Assembly (NCBI RefSeq): GCF_018139145.2 | Contig: NC_059481.1 | Span: forward strand, 16,418,368 to 16,482,367 | Direction of reading: 5' to 3' | DNA length: 64,000 nt | From: Gymnogyps californianus | Lineage: Eukaryota; Chordata; Aves; Accipitriformes; Cathartidae | In this document: in pieces, positions 37,315-49,000 of the stretch | Position numbering within the stretch: the stretch's first letter is position 1 | How the letters are laid out: each line of letters opens with the position of its first letter | Position numbers and translations under genes: made by a program | The notes under the pieces: generated by a model | The model's input: only the letters and a program-made list of their open reading frames with translations | Database searches by the model: none | What the model was told of the DNA's origin: nothing

Positions 37315-38039
37315 AAGGAGAAAACATTATAAAGGATAAGCCCTTTCCCCTTGCTCTACAATGCAGCAGGTAACATCAGCTTAAAGAAGCGGTACTGACA
37401 GGCATTGCCTGTGCTGTTTCACTTTCCACCACCTTGGCACCCCTCACATCAATAAGGTGTCAATGAACTGGACTGCAGAATGTGAGGAGGCTCCCCTACC
37501 CTTCTGGTCCAATCTCAGCTGGAAGAAGGGATGGGACAGGACCTCAGAAGGCATTCATCTCTTCTGCTGACCTACCATACGCACAAATGCCATTGTTGTG
37601 AGCGTGCTGTCCTTCAGCAGGCTTCATTGCAATCCTGTACACCACACTGCACACCTCCACTCTAATTAATTACAAATGTGAAGGAACTGACAGACAGATT
37701 TCCCCCCTAGCTTTGCATTTACTAAAAGGTCACCAAGGAAGCGTGTATTTTTTTCCTGTGAACAGGGATATCAGAAGCTAATGAAATCTGAACTCCATCA
37801 TTGCTGTGTGCATTTTCTTTTCAGTCTTCATTTCTAAATGAGCTCCCTTTCCCCTTCACAAGCTACTACAGACTCCCACATGTGCTACGCAAGAAAGATT
37901 TAGCAGGAAGGCTGAGGGTTATGCATCTCTGCCTTCTCCCCGCCCTACCAGCACTAGCAACTGTGACGGTGTCACACAACAGCAGAATGCCGCACAGTCC
38001 ATCATCATTTTAGCTGCACCTAGCCCAATATAGACCCAC

Positions 38040-38370
38040 AAGTAACCCCATGTGCTATTATACATATACACACAAGACTCATGCACTCATATATTTCAAG
38101 CAATACTGATGCCAATTACATGTTTCATGTTCTGCCTATAAGCAGAGATAAACGCACACTCACACACACACCCCCTTGTGCACAACTTCTTCCAAGCACA
38201 ACATACAAATGCATTCCCTAGTGTGCATACAAGCGCACAGCTAGCTACAACATATACAAATCCACTTGAAAAGCATGATGATGTACATCCTATTACTCAC
38301 CAGTGCTAACACACCATTACAAACTTGCATGCTCATGTCTGTACTCAAACACACATCTTTCCTGACCCCC
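38040..38370. repeat. Degenerate CA-rich tract with short pure CA core
   Basis: Words such as TATACATATACACACA, CACACTCACACACACACCC and ACAAGCGCACAG recur, with a short pure core near 38158-38172. In style it resembles the tract at 34.1-34.4 kb, which is 4 kb away on the other side of the solo LTR. Confidence 0.6.
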
Positions 38371-41300
38371 ACCTCTAGGAATGCAAGAAGTCTGGGAATC
38401 AATAACCACTTACAGCCCTTCAATCCAACACTGTCAACTTTGTTCTCCCCTGTTTACAGTGACAGACAAGCAGACTAAAGATATGGGACATCAGTATGCA
38501 GAGGAGGAGAGGTGGGCACTGTGTCAGCATAAGAAGCAGGCAGAAGCTACTGAATCCAGTAGAGGCTGTTCTGGCCTCCTGCAACCAACTGAGCAGAGCT
38601 GCCACTGTCCCAGAAACCTTCTGCTTTATTCCCAGGACATCAGTGCAACCAGACAGAACAGAACAGGGCAATAACCACGGGCCATTTTCCTGAAATAACG
38701 TAATTGTACATGGGAAGATTCAGAAAGAATCCAATTCTTATCTGTTTCTGAAGCCTAAGCAATGATCTTGTCCTCATAAAGATGTGCTACGTGATCAGTA
38801 TCACACCAAAATAACTTGATAGCATATCCTGCAGAGGAGACAGCATGAAACTAAATACACTTCAGGCACAGCAGGCCACCTTTAAAATTGTCAGGGTGCT
38901 TTGCTGACCTTTTAAAATGAATGAGCATGCAAATGCAGTGCACCTGAGAGTGGTCAATACCTGGGCCAATGAATTTCAACCAACTTTGCAGCATTCAGAA
39001 TAACAAAAAAAGCTGTCAGTATTCCCGAAGTCTGACATGAGCTCTAATCACATACCTTTGTCACAGCCCACAGCCTCACCTGCACAACCAGCATTTGAAC
39101 ATCCCAGAGCTACTCAATCTCAGCCCACAACATGGCCTCATTCTCACAGTCCTGAGTTTCTCACTGGTGCTATACTCAGAGATCACTTTTGCATTACGAA
39201 CAAATCCTATTATGTCAGGCCTGACTCTCTCCTGGGCAGAGACCAGCATTAATATAAATATAATTATGGTTGTTTAATAAATGTACAATGTCTGCCGATC
39301 TATCTCGTTAAATTAACCACAGGAGTGAATTTTGCATTAGTCATGACAAGGCCCATTTTCAAAGCTGACATTTAATACCAGGCCTCAGTACAAATCATAC
39401 TTCAGGGTACACAAATCAAAAGATTTGGTGAGTATCTGTGAGGACTGAATGTGCAAAACCATAGGAGTAGTTTTGGTGGCTTGCTGCAGGTATCCAGTCT
39501 ATGCAACACATTTACCTAGAGCTGATCAAGCAGATAAGAAATTCAAGTCATTTTGGTGTATGTGGGGGTTAGTAGGGTTGTGCTTGACCCAGAAAAAGCT
39601 TCAACACTTTGACCCCTGGAAGCCCTTCCAATCACTAAACATACTGGCTTGATCAGCTAAGTGACCTTTCTGTCGCTCTTTCGGAGCCAGCCTGAGCTCT
39701 GCCTTCAGATCCCATTTATTTCATTCTCCCTCACTGGAAAAGACAAAAGGGCTGCTCTTAAAAGGTCATTGCAAAATTGGTGTCCAGCTGCCTACTGCGA
39801 AATCCGTATGGGCCGTCAGACTGCAGGGAACATAAAGCCCATCACATAGCACATTCATTGCTTTCATCTTTGGTGGAAAGGTTCCTTCTAGTAGCACAGG
39901 CTATAGTGTTGATTTCAGGTGCCTGTTCACCTGGGTGCAGGACAGCTGAAGGTTGTGTAGCAAGGTACCAAGTTACTCAGGCTTGTTTATGTTGTATTAT
40001 AGGGTTGTCTCCCTTCTTCCCCATCATTGCCAACCAGTGAGGCATATGCGCTCTGGGCCATCATGACATGGTTATATAGCCCTTCTTCCCAACAGCCAGA
40101 TCCAAGCCTATTACTTCTCAAGGCTACAAAGAAAAATATGAGGAAGGCAATAAAAATGGAATTGAAGGTATAATATAATGGAAAAAGAAAGTGGCAAAGT
40201 AAATACCTTCAGAAGTGCTAGATTCCTCCCTCCACTATTTTCATGTATAGATAGCATTTGAAACCAAATATTCTTCTCACTCATCTTTCACTTATCTTAC
40301 ATTTTATAAACTACCAGCTTCCTCTCCAAATCAGAACAAGTCTCTGCACTTGCAATCTGCTGACCAACAGCTTTTAAAGGAATGACTACAAAACCCCCTG
40401 TACCTTCCACCAAAATGCAAACTGCCCTTCTGATCCTGTGGCAAAAGCAAATCCTTATCTCTATTTTAAATTATATTTTATAAAATAAATAAGTGATGTC
40501 CAGCAGGAATAAGCTACTGTAAACCAGACAAAATTTCTGGGCTTTTTTAGCCCCGGTTGCACATAGCTGTACTTCTCTCTCAAACTCTTTTGCAGTATCT
40601 TCCTCAAACTCATTAAAAATCATCTTTCTCATTGTTGCTTTGTATGAATCTCTGTTTCAATTTTACTGTGGAGTTCAGTCATTATTTCCAGCACCTGCAA
40701 AGGAAACTTTCTGCTTTATTCCAAAAGCTAAGAAGAGGTGGGACACAGTAAGAGATTCGGTTAGAAATGTTTTGAGAAAGTTGTTTTTTTAATCTAAGCC
40801 AAAACTTCTTCATGAGAGTATAACAGGTTCGAAGTGACTTTTCTCAGGCAGAGCTGCTCGGCTCTTGGGTGACATTTTTGATCAGACCACACAAGAAAGA
40901 TACCCTTTCCTGTTCAGCTCCCCTCTTCCCTATGAACAATTAAATATTAATTGGAGCAGTGGTTTAGACTGGTGTTGTTCCATTTTAGGTGAGTACCGTT
41001 GCTACTGAGTTATAGAATTAGTCTCTTTCTGGCTCAAGGAATATCTCGTTATTTACACAAAATGTAACAACTGTTACATGAGAAGCAGGGACCAGTTCAA
41101 CAAAGAACCTTCTGGTGATCTAAGTCCTTGCTTTGAATCAGGCAGACTAGAATCTGAGTTGTCTTCAGACCAAAAGAGGGTAATGATCTATTCTGTGATC
41201 AGTTGTTTTCAATTTTTACAAGTTACTTTAAAAGGCTGTGTTTTCACCCTAGTGCAAAATGGGAACATTGGCTTGAAATATCAGAAGGTTTCAAAGACAA

Positions 41301-41372
41301 CCTGCTTTCCACAACTATATATTGATATTTTTCTCTCCTGAGATGAAAGGTGCTGAGGAAGTGTTGACTATG

Positions 41373-41388
41373 GTGATGATGATGATGA
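41373..41388. repeat. Short TGA/GAT microsatellite
   Basis: Five GAT units in a row. An ordinary simple repeat. Confidence 0.6.
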
Positions 41389-42484
41389 CAACAGAAAATG
41401 AGGTAAACCATCTTTGGAGGTGTGTGTAAGTCCTAGTATCAGCCTGGTAAGACTCTCGTCTCTTTAAATCCATTCCCTGAAGAAAAAAATTTGCTAGGAG
41501 TAAGCGGGCAGTCAACAGAGTAGAAGATTTCCCATTTCTGGGGCAGAGGGAACAAACTGAATAGATGTGTCTTACAGATGCCAATCCATGGCAGATACAA
41601 AGGGTCCTGAAAAGGAACTGCATGTTTCCTCTGCACCTAGTCCGGTGACCTAATAAATCCCAGAGGAAGAAGTGATAAGTGGAATGATAATCAGTGTTTA
41701 GCATCATCATTATTGAGAACGCCTAGACTATAACATACCATAATCTTTGGAAAGACTAACAACATTATGGCTGGAAAAAGAAACACCTCTAACAAATTAA
41801 AGGTACTACTTTAACAAGTGTATCTATTTAACAATATTATCAATGCAGTAATTCCTATAACAGTGTTCTAGAGCTTCTTTTCTAGTTACAGTACCAAATG
41901 CTTTCTTACTGTTCTTAGTACTGACTGCCATGAATTTTTACATGAATTTTAGCTTCTTCTATCCATTTCCTACATTACATTGGCTGGTATCTATTTTCCC
42001 CTGTTTTCTTTGTTTAGCAACAATAAATCTATGCTATTATCCCTCAGAAGATTATTTTCATCAGCCACATTTAGGAAAATAACCTCTACTGTTGTTTACT
42101 CATTACATTCAGAAATACTAGCAAACAATTAGTGCTAACAAAGAAGAAACTGAGACTGAAATAACAGAAATCTGTCTTACTATAATCAATCTATCATGTA
42201 GATTTTTCATCAATATTATGATTCACCACACTCTAATTATTGCCTTCTTTTTGCTACTAAACCAGGAGGGGTTTTAACTGAGTATGCCCTCAATTCTTGA
42301 TTAGAGAATTGTGCCTTTTTGGATATGTAACAAAATCCTTTTAAAAAAGGACTCAATTTTTGTTCATAATATTTCTGTATATTTCTTTTCTCTTGTGGTC
42401 TGCTTTATCTATAGTATTTCCTCAGCTCTGGAAAATCAGCCCTTATTAAGGAAAAAATATACAGGAACACATGTTAATAGGAAC

Positions 42485-42700
42485 ACTGTCCTCTGCCCAT
42501 ATTAAATGTAATTGGGTCATGATCACTGGTGTCTAGGTAACCACAAACTCCCACACCAAAGATTAATTCATCCTTTCCTGTTATAATGTAGTCCAAAATA
42601 GAGTTACACTGGATACTACATCTTTTGTGTTAGAAAATAGTCATCGGTAATGTTTGGAATCTTCAATAGTATTTACTGCTGCCGCATGAAACCTCAGGTA
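42485..42700 (-). mobile_element. Decayed LINE (CR1-like), end of endonuclease domain
   Basis: On the minus strand one frame gives D-D-Y-F-L-T-Q (42625-42645). After a frameshift, another gives N-S-I-L-D-Y-I-I-T-G-K-D-E-L (42564-42605) and then Y-L-D-T-S-D-H-D-P-I-T-F. This follows the CR1 endonuclease order of D-D-N-F-L-T-Q, L-L-D-L-I-L-T-N-K-E-G-L and S-D-H. The S-D-H triplet (42519-42527) is the conserved catalytic motif of the APE-type endonuclease. Stops and the frameshift show it is a relic. It may extend toward 44.2 kb, but I could not recognise the rest. Confidence 0.62.
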
Positions 42701-44259
42701 TATCTCACCCAAACTGAAATCCATAGGTACACATTTGCTTTTTGTGTATGGAATACAAGTACTTATGAGGTAACTTATCCCATTTTCTAGTTTGATTCAA
42801 TGTGCCAAACAGGCTTATTTCCTAGACTTTGTCAGCATACCTGCAGTATGTAGACCTGAATTATCAGTAAATGAAGATGTAACACACTGCCACTCCACAC
42901 CATCCCAGCCAAGCATGCTTACTACCCTTTCTGTCCTCCTCAAGTAGGGCATAGACCAGTACCTGGAGATTCTGAAATTCCAAAAATGAAATTCCAAAGT
43001 TTTCCCAGCATGTTTCAGTACAACCAATTACATTAGAATTTATCAGCAAGATCTTTCAGTTGGTCTTACTCATTACTCAGATGCTTAGCAGTAGTATGTA
43101 GACATTTGAGAAATATATTCCTTCTGCAGTTTTTCCCACGCTGGTTCCATTTCTTTATGAAAAGCTATTTGAGTTTGAACTGCATTTGCTTTCATAGAGC
43201 TTGCTTCCCCACCCCACCCCCCACCCCCACTTCAGCATTATTTTGTTTTGCTTCATGAAAGATTAGTTCTCTTCCTCTGAAGCACAAGGATCCCTCATCC
43301 ATGTGATCCTCATGACCATTGGAACATGGCTTACTTCTCCAAAAAAGGTCTTCTGCTTCACACCAGTTATGCAACCAATGGTTATCATTCCAACTTCCCT
43401 TCCTTCTTTTATTTACAGCTTTAAAAAGCTCTCTGACAAAATCACCAAGATTTTTGTCTTTCCATCAAGAGCTTTGAAGAATCCTATGATATACCACTCC
43501 ACATATTTCTCTGCCATGTGTTCCCAACATGCATCATCCAAACCTGCCTTTGCATCTTATTCTTTTGCTCTAGGCAGACAATGCACTGTCACATTACATT
43601 TTTGTCTACTCCTCTGTCCACTTTTCCTAAGTGAGGCTCACTTACAGCAACGACTTGGCTGAAAATATCTCAATGTTTTTTTGTTTTACACCAAAAGGCA
43701 TTCAGAGATATCCTCCTAATTCTCTATATGGCAGTAGCTGTCTTAACGAGTATCTGAGAGAAGAATATCACACATCAGCATTGAACATCTCCAAATTCTC
43801 CTCTTCTCTTGGCTATGAGTAACCAACATCTTTTTTGATTTCTATCTTCAGCTTCCTCGTGTCTGATCCTTCCCCACTTATGGCATGCATGCAAATGATT
43901 TCTGAATTATCCCTGATATCTGCATTTCCGCAGGTTGTATACTGTGCTGAAATGTCTCTTTCTAGACCACGTATCTTCACTTGTAGATCTCCCACCATCT
44001 GGCAGCGCATGCATCAAAAATTTAGTCCTTACACAAAAATTAGAATATAGCACATCCAAGGCAGATTACAGTAGGTTTTTTCTTCATCATCCATATGCAG
44101 TATGCAATATAGGGTCTTACCTAAAGATAAACCATAAAACTCCAAATTCCATCCAAGACTCTCCTGCTAGGCATATCAACTTCTGTCTCATAGATCGTCC
44201 GGCATAAACACACCCTTACAAGTACAAGTTTATCATAGACAGAAGCACATATTTCTGCT
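42701..44259. other. Gene-free stretch, possibly further old LINE sequence
   Basis: It lies directly upstream, in LINE orientation, of the endonuclease remnant and so may include the front of ORF2 or ORF1. The minus-strand open frames here (for example 42815-43027 and 43813-44010) show no motif I can name. The G-quadruplex motif is at 43207. Confidence 0.4.
43207..43228 (-). other. G-quadruplex-forming motif on the minus strand
   Basis: On the minus strand four runs of guanine, 5, 6, 4 and 4 long, are each separated by a single thymine. Short loops and long runs are the features linked with very stable G-quadruplexes. It lies within the LINE-remnant cluster. Confidence 0.85.
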
Positions 44260-44470
44260 CTGCTATTCAGAATTAAAGTGTTTGCAATTCAGTTTGGCTT
44301 AATTTACTTTAGAAATGAGTTAAGCCAAATTTAATTAAGACCACCTTAATTCTACTTCAGAGTGTTGACACATAGCTTAATGTGGTTTAGCACAGGACTT
44401 TCCACTCGCACCTTTAGCTAGTTCAGAGGCACTTTCCTGCATGTTCCAATATAGACAAGCTATTAAAGAA
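44260..44470. repeat. Possible old sauropsid interspersed repeat
   Basis: The stretch has repeated TTTAGCTA-, TTAAG- and GTTTAGCACAGGACTT-like phrases and ends ATATAGACAAGC. It resembles a repeat common in reptile and bird genomes that ends in a phrase like TGTAGACAAGC. I cannot name the family. It directly precedes the CR1 3' end at 44520. Confidence 0.35.
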
Positions 44471-44519
44471 TTCAGCCTGTTTAATTAATTATCAAAAAAG
44501 ATTGAAAGGTGACTTGGTT

Positions 44520-44650
44520 GCATTGTGTAAGTACCTTTAAGAGAACAAACTTCCTGGGTGAAGCCCAAAGCCTTATGATGTACATAAGAGGTCAAACCAG
44601 AAGAACTAATGGTCCCTTCCGACCATTAAAACTCCATGAACTTGTTATTA
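44520..44650 (+). mobile_element. Old CR1-type LINE 3' end fragment, plus strand
   Basis: The stretch AGGTCAAACCAGAAGAACTA followed by ATGGTCCCTTCCGACCATTA (44589-44628) resembles the 3' terminus of old CR1 elements (…gatctaatggtcccttctggccttaaaatctatgaa). Only the last hundred or so bases can be matched. It lies about 1 kb before a second CR1 end in the same direction. Confidence 0.55.
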
Positions 44651-45699
44651 AGATTCTGTTTTCAGTGCCTGATACCTTTCCCAGCAACTGCAGCCTTCCC
44701 TGCTACAGGACAGGCTGCGCCTGGACATGGCAGACAAGAGCAGGAGAACTGAGCCTCCTTTGCTCTTACTATGACACTGGAATATTTGTCAAGTCTTCAG
44801 TCCAGAGCTGAGACTTCTGCTTCCGAGTCCTGCTTCATATGCCACCACGTGCATATATCTCATACATGTGCAGTGCAGCATGCTGGCCTCTCTGCTACTG
44901 TGGATTTGGGATCCCCTACCACCTCCTTGCAGTGTCTGAAGTCACAGAAAGGGAGAGAGGCTGTGGAGCTGTGCTACATAGAAAGGACACTATTACCGTA
45001 CTCGAGGAGCTGTGATAGAAGCAGAATCTCCAAGTGTGGTCTCAGGCAATACGCACCTTCTCCAGCTGGAAGACCTGACCCTACTCAAGGACAAACGCAC
45101 CACATGGTGCAGTCTGCAGACATGCATGTATTATTTATGATGTTTAGAGTACCAGGCAAGGGCACATATTGTCATTTAAGTAAAAAGAAATGTCAGTACT
45201 CCGTCAGTGAGGAAGGAATTTAGTACTTTCAGTGCAGAGGAATAACAGTCAGTCCTGGTATATTGGGTAATTTGAAACAAATTTTGTGGTAGAAAGAAAA
45301 ATAGAGAGAAAAGATAACGTAATTAGTACAAGAGTTCAGCACACCTGAAAAAATAAATCTGGATCAGAAACAAAACAAAGAAATCGACCAAAGAGACAAG
45401 AGCTGGGTGGAACGAGGATGTGTCTACAAATTTTGAGACTGGAGAGAATGAATAGACCATCTAATTTGATTTTAGAAGTGACCAGACCCAGGGACCTGGG
45501 AGTAGGTAACAGAGGCATAAGGATGGCAGTGAACATAGATAGAAAGCTGACAGACAAAACAGAATGGGAACTACTGCAGCTGTGGGAAGTGCATGTTACA
45601 AGGATACAGAAACCAGCAAAGGGACAGAACCAAGAAAGAAGGGAGATCAGATTTCAATATATAGTTTACATTTAATGATGGACAGCATATACATATTAT
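44651..45699. other. Gene-free stretch between two CR1 3' ends
   Basis: No supported exon. Plus-strand open frames of 150 (44771-45223) and 85 (45418-45675) codons have no recognisable motif. The last 100 bases may be diverged CR1 sequence continuing into the piece at 45700. Confidence 0.5.
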
Positions 45700-46045
45700 A
45701 GGCATCAACTAGTGGAACTCACTGCTGCAGGAAGCCCTGTCTGGGAAAAGATTATGAAAAGGGATGAAAAAGTGCCATAATTATTCACAGAGAATGTAGC
45801 TTCTTATTTCAAGGTTTTGATAATGATAATCAAGCCTCATGCTGCAGTGTATGAAGTGGAGGAGAGGCAGGTCAGGCTGGCAGGATTATTTCCTTTCCAT
45901 GTCTTAGTGTAATTGAATCAGTTGCATTACAGGCTGGTTTTGTTTTCTTCTGAGCCATGAGGAACCAGCCTCTGTCTGAGGCAGGATACCTGATTATATG
46001 GACCAATGGTCTGATCCAGCATGGCAAATGTTACGATCCTAAGAG
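45700..46045 (+). mobile_element. Old CR1-type LINE 3' end, plus strand
   Basis: The piece opens with a block like the CR1 phrase for 'gtggaactc-ctgc-cagga' (45712-45735). It ends with ATGGACCAATGGTCTGATCC and the following AGCATGGCAA (about 45998-46028), which closely matches the 3' end of old sauropsid CR1 elements as remembered. It is diverged and 5'-truncated, the usual outcome of LINE insertion. Confidence 0.72.
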
Positions 46046-49000
46046 GAGCAAAATCAATCTTTGCAGAAAATCCCGTGTGTGAGAGACTTTGAAATTTAGA
46101 TGCTTCTAAAATCCATGCAGAGTGAAAGACAAACATGGCTCTTTTAGCCTGTGCTTTTGCCACCTCCCCATTCTTATTTTCCATGCCTGAGTTCATGATT
46201 AGACTAGGAGATTCATCAAAGGGCAATTTTCAGCTGCCAAATAGATTTGTACAATAAATCCACATGAGGCCAGATTAACAAGCAAGAGAGACATCAGAAA
46301 TCAAAAAGCTAGCTGCTGTAATTCCACAGAAAACTTGAAAGGATGATGTGCAATGATATTTGGACTTTTAAAGGGACACCATTGAAATACTACAGTCAGT
46401 TTTCATTAGGAATGTTGCTTTTCTATCCCTTATCCTTCCCAAGAGTTTTTTCTTTAGCAGACTGAAATCCCATGGGCATTCAAGGTCATGCCACTTCAGG
46501 ATTGCTTAGTGGGCTTCAAATAAAACAGTAAAATTTCATCCAGAAAAATCACATATATGTGTGTGACTGCAATTGTCTGATTTGTCACACCACTATATTT
46601 ATAATAGAAAATTAAAAATAATCTTTGAACATCTAGTTTGCTTCAGTTCTGTAGTTTTCTGTTTGCTCTAATAATTTGTACTGTGAACGTAGCTAAGGCT
46701 CTAACAAATCCATATCTGAAGTCAAACTAGGTCCTCAGCTATACCCATAAACTGAATAAATACTATTCAGAGATTAGCCTGACCACAAATTGCTAGTCAT
46801 TTTCAGCCTTCTGGCACTACAAAAGACTGTTTGACTTCTGAGCATGGCAGCATTGATTTTAATACTAGGAGAGCTTGTTCCTCCTTACAGCACATGGAAG
46901 GACTCCCTCCCTCAGTCACAAGGTGACAGCATTTGTTGTTTTTATGTCTCCACATAAGTACACTGGTTTTGTTCATTTTCAGATGGGGCCACAATAACAG
47001 TGTCTTGTCAGCAGGGTGAAAATATGGAGGTCAGCCGTTGATTCACATCTTGTTCCCTCACAAAATGCAATCTCTTCTCCATGCAACCACAAGTGCAATT
47101 GCAAATGGATTTTTTGCTTCAAGCATCTAGGTTGCCCAGATCTGTGATGTCAAAACCTGGGATTCTTTCATCTAATCCTGCTCTCTCAAATTCTGGAAGA
47201 TGGGTATGACAGGATATTTGCACTTCTGATTCTATGTTGTCTTGTTGCTCATTCCCTTTGTAGAGAAACAGTTTGATAACCCCTATCTGTACCTATCGCC
47301 TCCTTTCTCAAGTACAACATTGGAATATGGAAAGACTGGGTTGCAACCAAGTATCTAGGGAAGTGCAAAAGCAGCTGAGGGAGAAAGATCCCATAAAAAA
47401 GGCAGAAACATCAGTTGTTTATAATACACTGGGGAAAAAAGAAATCTAGAGGAACATCAGCATTCAAGACAGGAAAGAATCAAGATAATGCCTGTTTTCC
47501 ACTCCTCAGCCCCAAGGAGTTTGCTATGTCCCTTGGTTTAATAAAAAGCAAACTACCAACTAGGAAACGCTAACATCATTAGCAAGTGAAAGGAATGTAG
47601 GAGATTGCAGGGATTTGTTGGAACAAGCACTCCAAGGCTGAGTCCCAAACAGAAGGGGTGGAAAAGGGTGTGCAAAGGAGGAGGTACATGATTGCTCTGC
47701 TTTGCTATTCTGCATGCCAGCCATGTCCACTGAACCTCAACAGAACTGGATACCTCCCAGCTTTGCAGTCAGATCTATTATGATCTCACCCCTGTCATCA
47801 TTTTTTTATTGTGCCATAATTTAACCATATGGCATGGGACCTATTCTCCAGTTACGCAGCCAGTCAGCACCCAATAATCTATCAACAGCAGAAACAAAGG
47901 AGTTGATTTAAGATACTACTTCTGCGAAAGGGCTGCAGATTGGGCCAGGCTGTCTGCTTAGGATCTGGAGAAGCAGACATCCCCTTAGTGTCAACTTTGA
48001 AATTAGTTCCAAGAGGCAGAGAAGCTAGCAAATTTTTCACTACTTTGTGGTTCAGGACCATATTTTTCTCCTTTTGTAACATATTTTTACCAACAAAATC
48101 TGGGTTAGGATATAGCACCTATATTTTCTGCCAAGCCATGATTTGCATCCTATTTCTTAGCCTGAATGACTAAGTAGGAGAGACAGAGAAATGTGATTTG
48201 CATGACTCTGAGGTACTAAAATGGGACCTAAGATCCCATGTTCTTCTATCTATAGCCTTTTGTCTATTCCATTTTATGTTATTATCTTCAGCACTCCTGT
48301 TTCTGCAGATATATAATGGGGTGTCTTTACATTGAAGGAGAAGGAAACTAGGGAAATGTCCATGCACATGAAATGGCATGAGGACAACACTCTTGAGCCC
48401 TAAGTTATCTTTGCTACTAGGACTGCTTTGTGGCAGCCTGCAGCATCACCCCGGGATGCCTGTGGAGAGTTCTCATCCAGGACTAACTCACTTGACTCAA
48501 TACAGCCTAACAGGACCAGAAAACACAGGTTATATGGCTATAAACCAAAAGACATGTAATTTCAGCCTAATCACTATGTTGCTCTGGCAATTAATTATCA
48601 TAAACCACACATTTTGGCACTGTTAATAGGGCTGTCCATTTCCACACTGTAAAGATTCATCGCTCCTGTGTGAAAATGCTGTGCCAAAAGCTAAGTTTGG
48701 AACTAAAGTATCTTGAAATGCCAGAGATGAGTACTAACCTACGCTATACTAACCTTGGTACACAGGTACTAACCTTGGTGGGAAAGTGCAGAACAGGATC
48801 ACACAGCAACATTAAAAGACTAGCGCTGTGGGAGTCGGCTGTGATATGACTTCCCTGTGGCTCATTCCCACTAGAGATGCCTCAAACTCAGTTTGAGGTA
48901 TGTTAAAATCACCACTGTGACAGCCCTACTGTACAGACTTTCCCATTTTCTTTAACCAAAGGTCTGCAGTTAGACTAACTTACCAACCAGTACATGACTA

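Larger units (their letters stand above)
37320..42484. other. Gene-free stretch, presumed intron or intergenic
   Basis: It contains the second CA-rich tract and the short GAT repeat. Open frames are under about 135 codons and have no recognisable motif. Nothing else seen. Confidence 0.6.

Noticed and set aside
44771..45223. 150-codon plus-strand open frame
   Set aside because: No known motif and no conserved splice context; it sits among decayed repeats.
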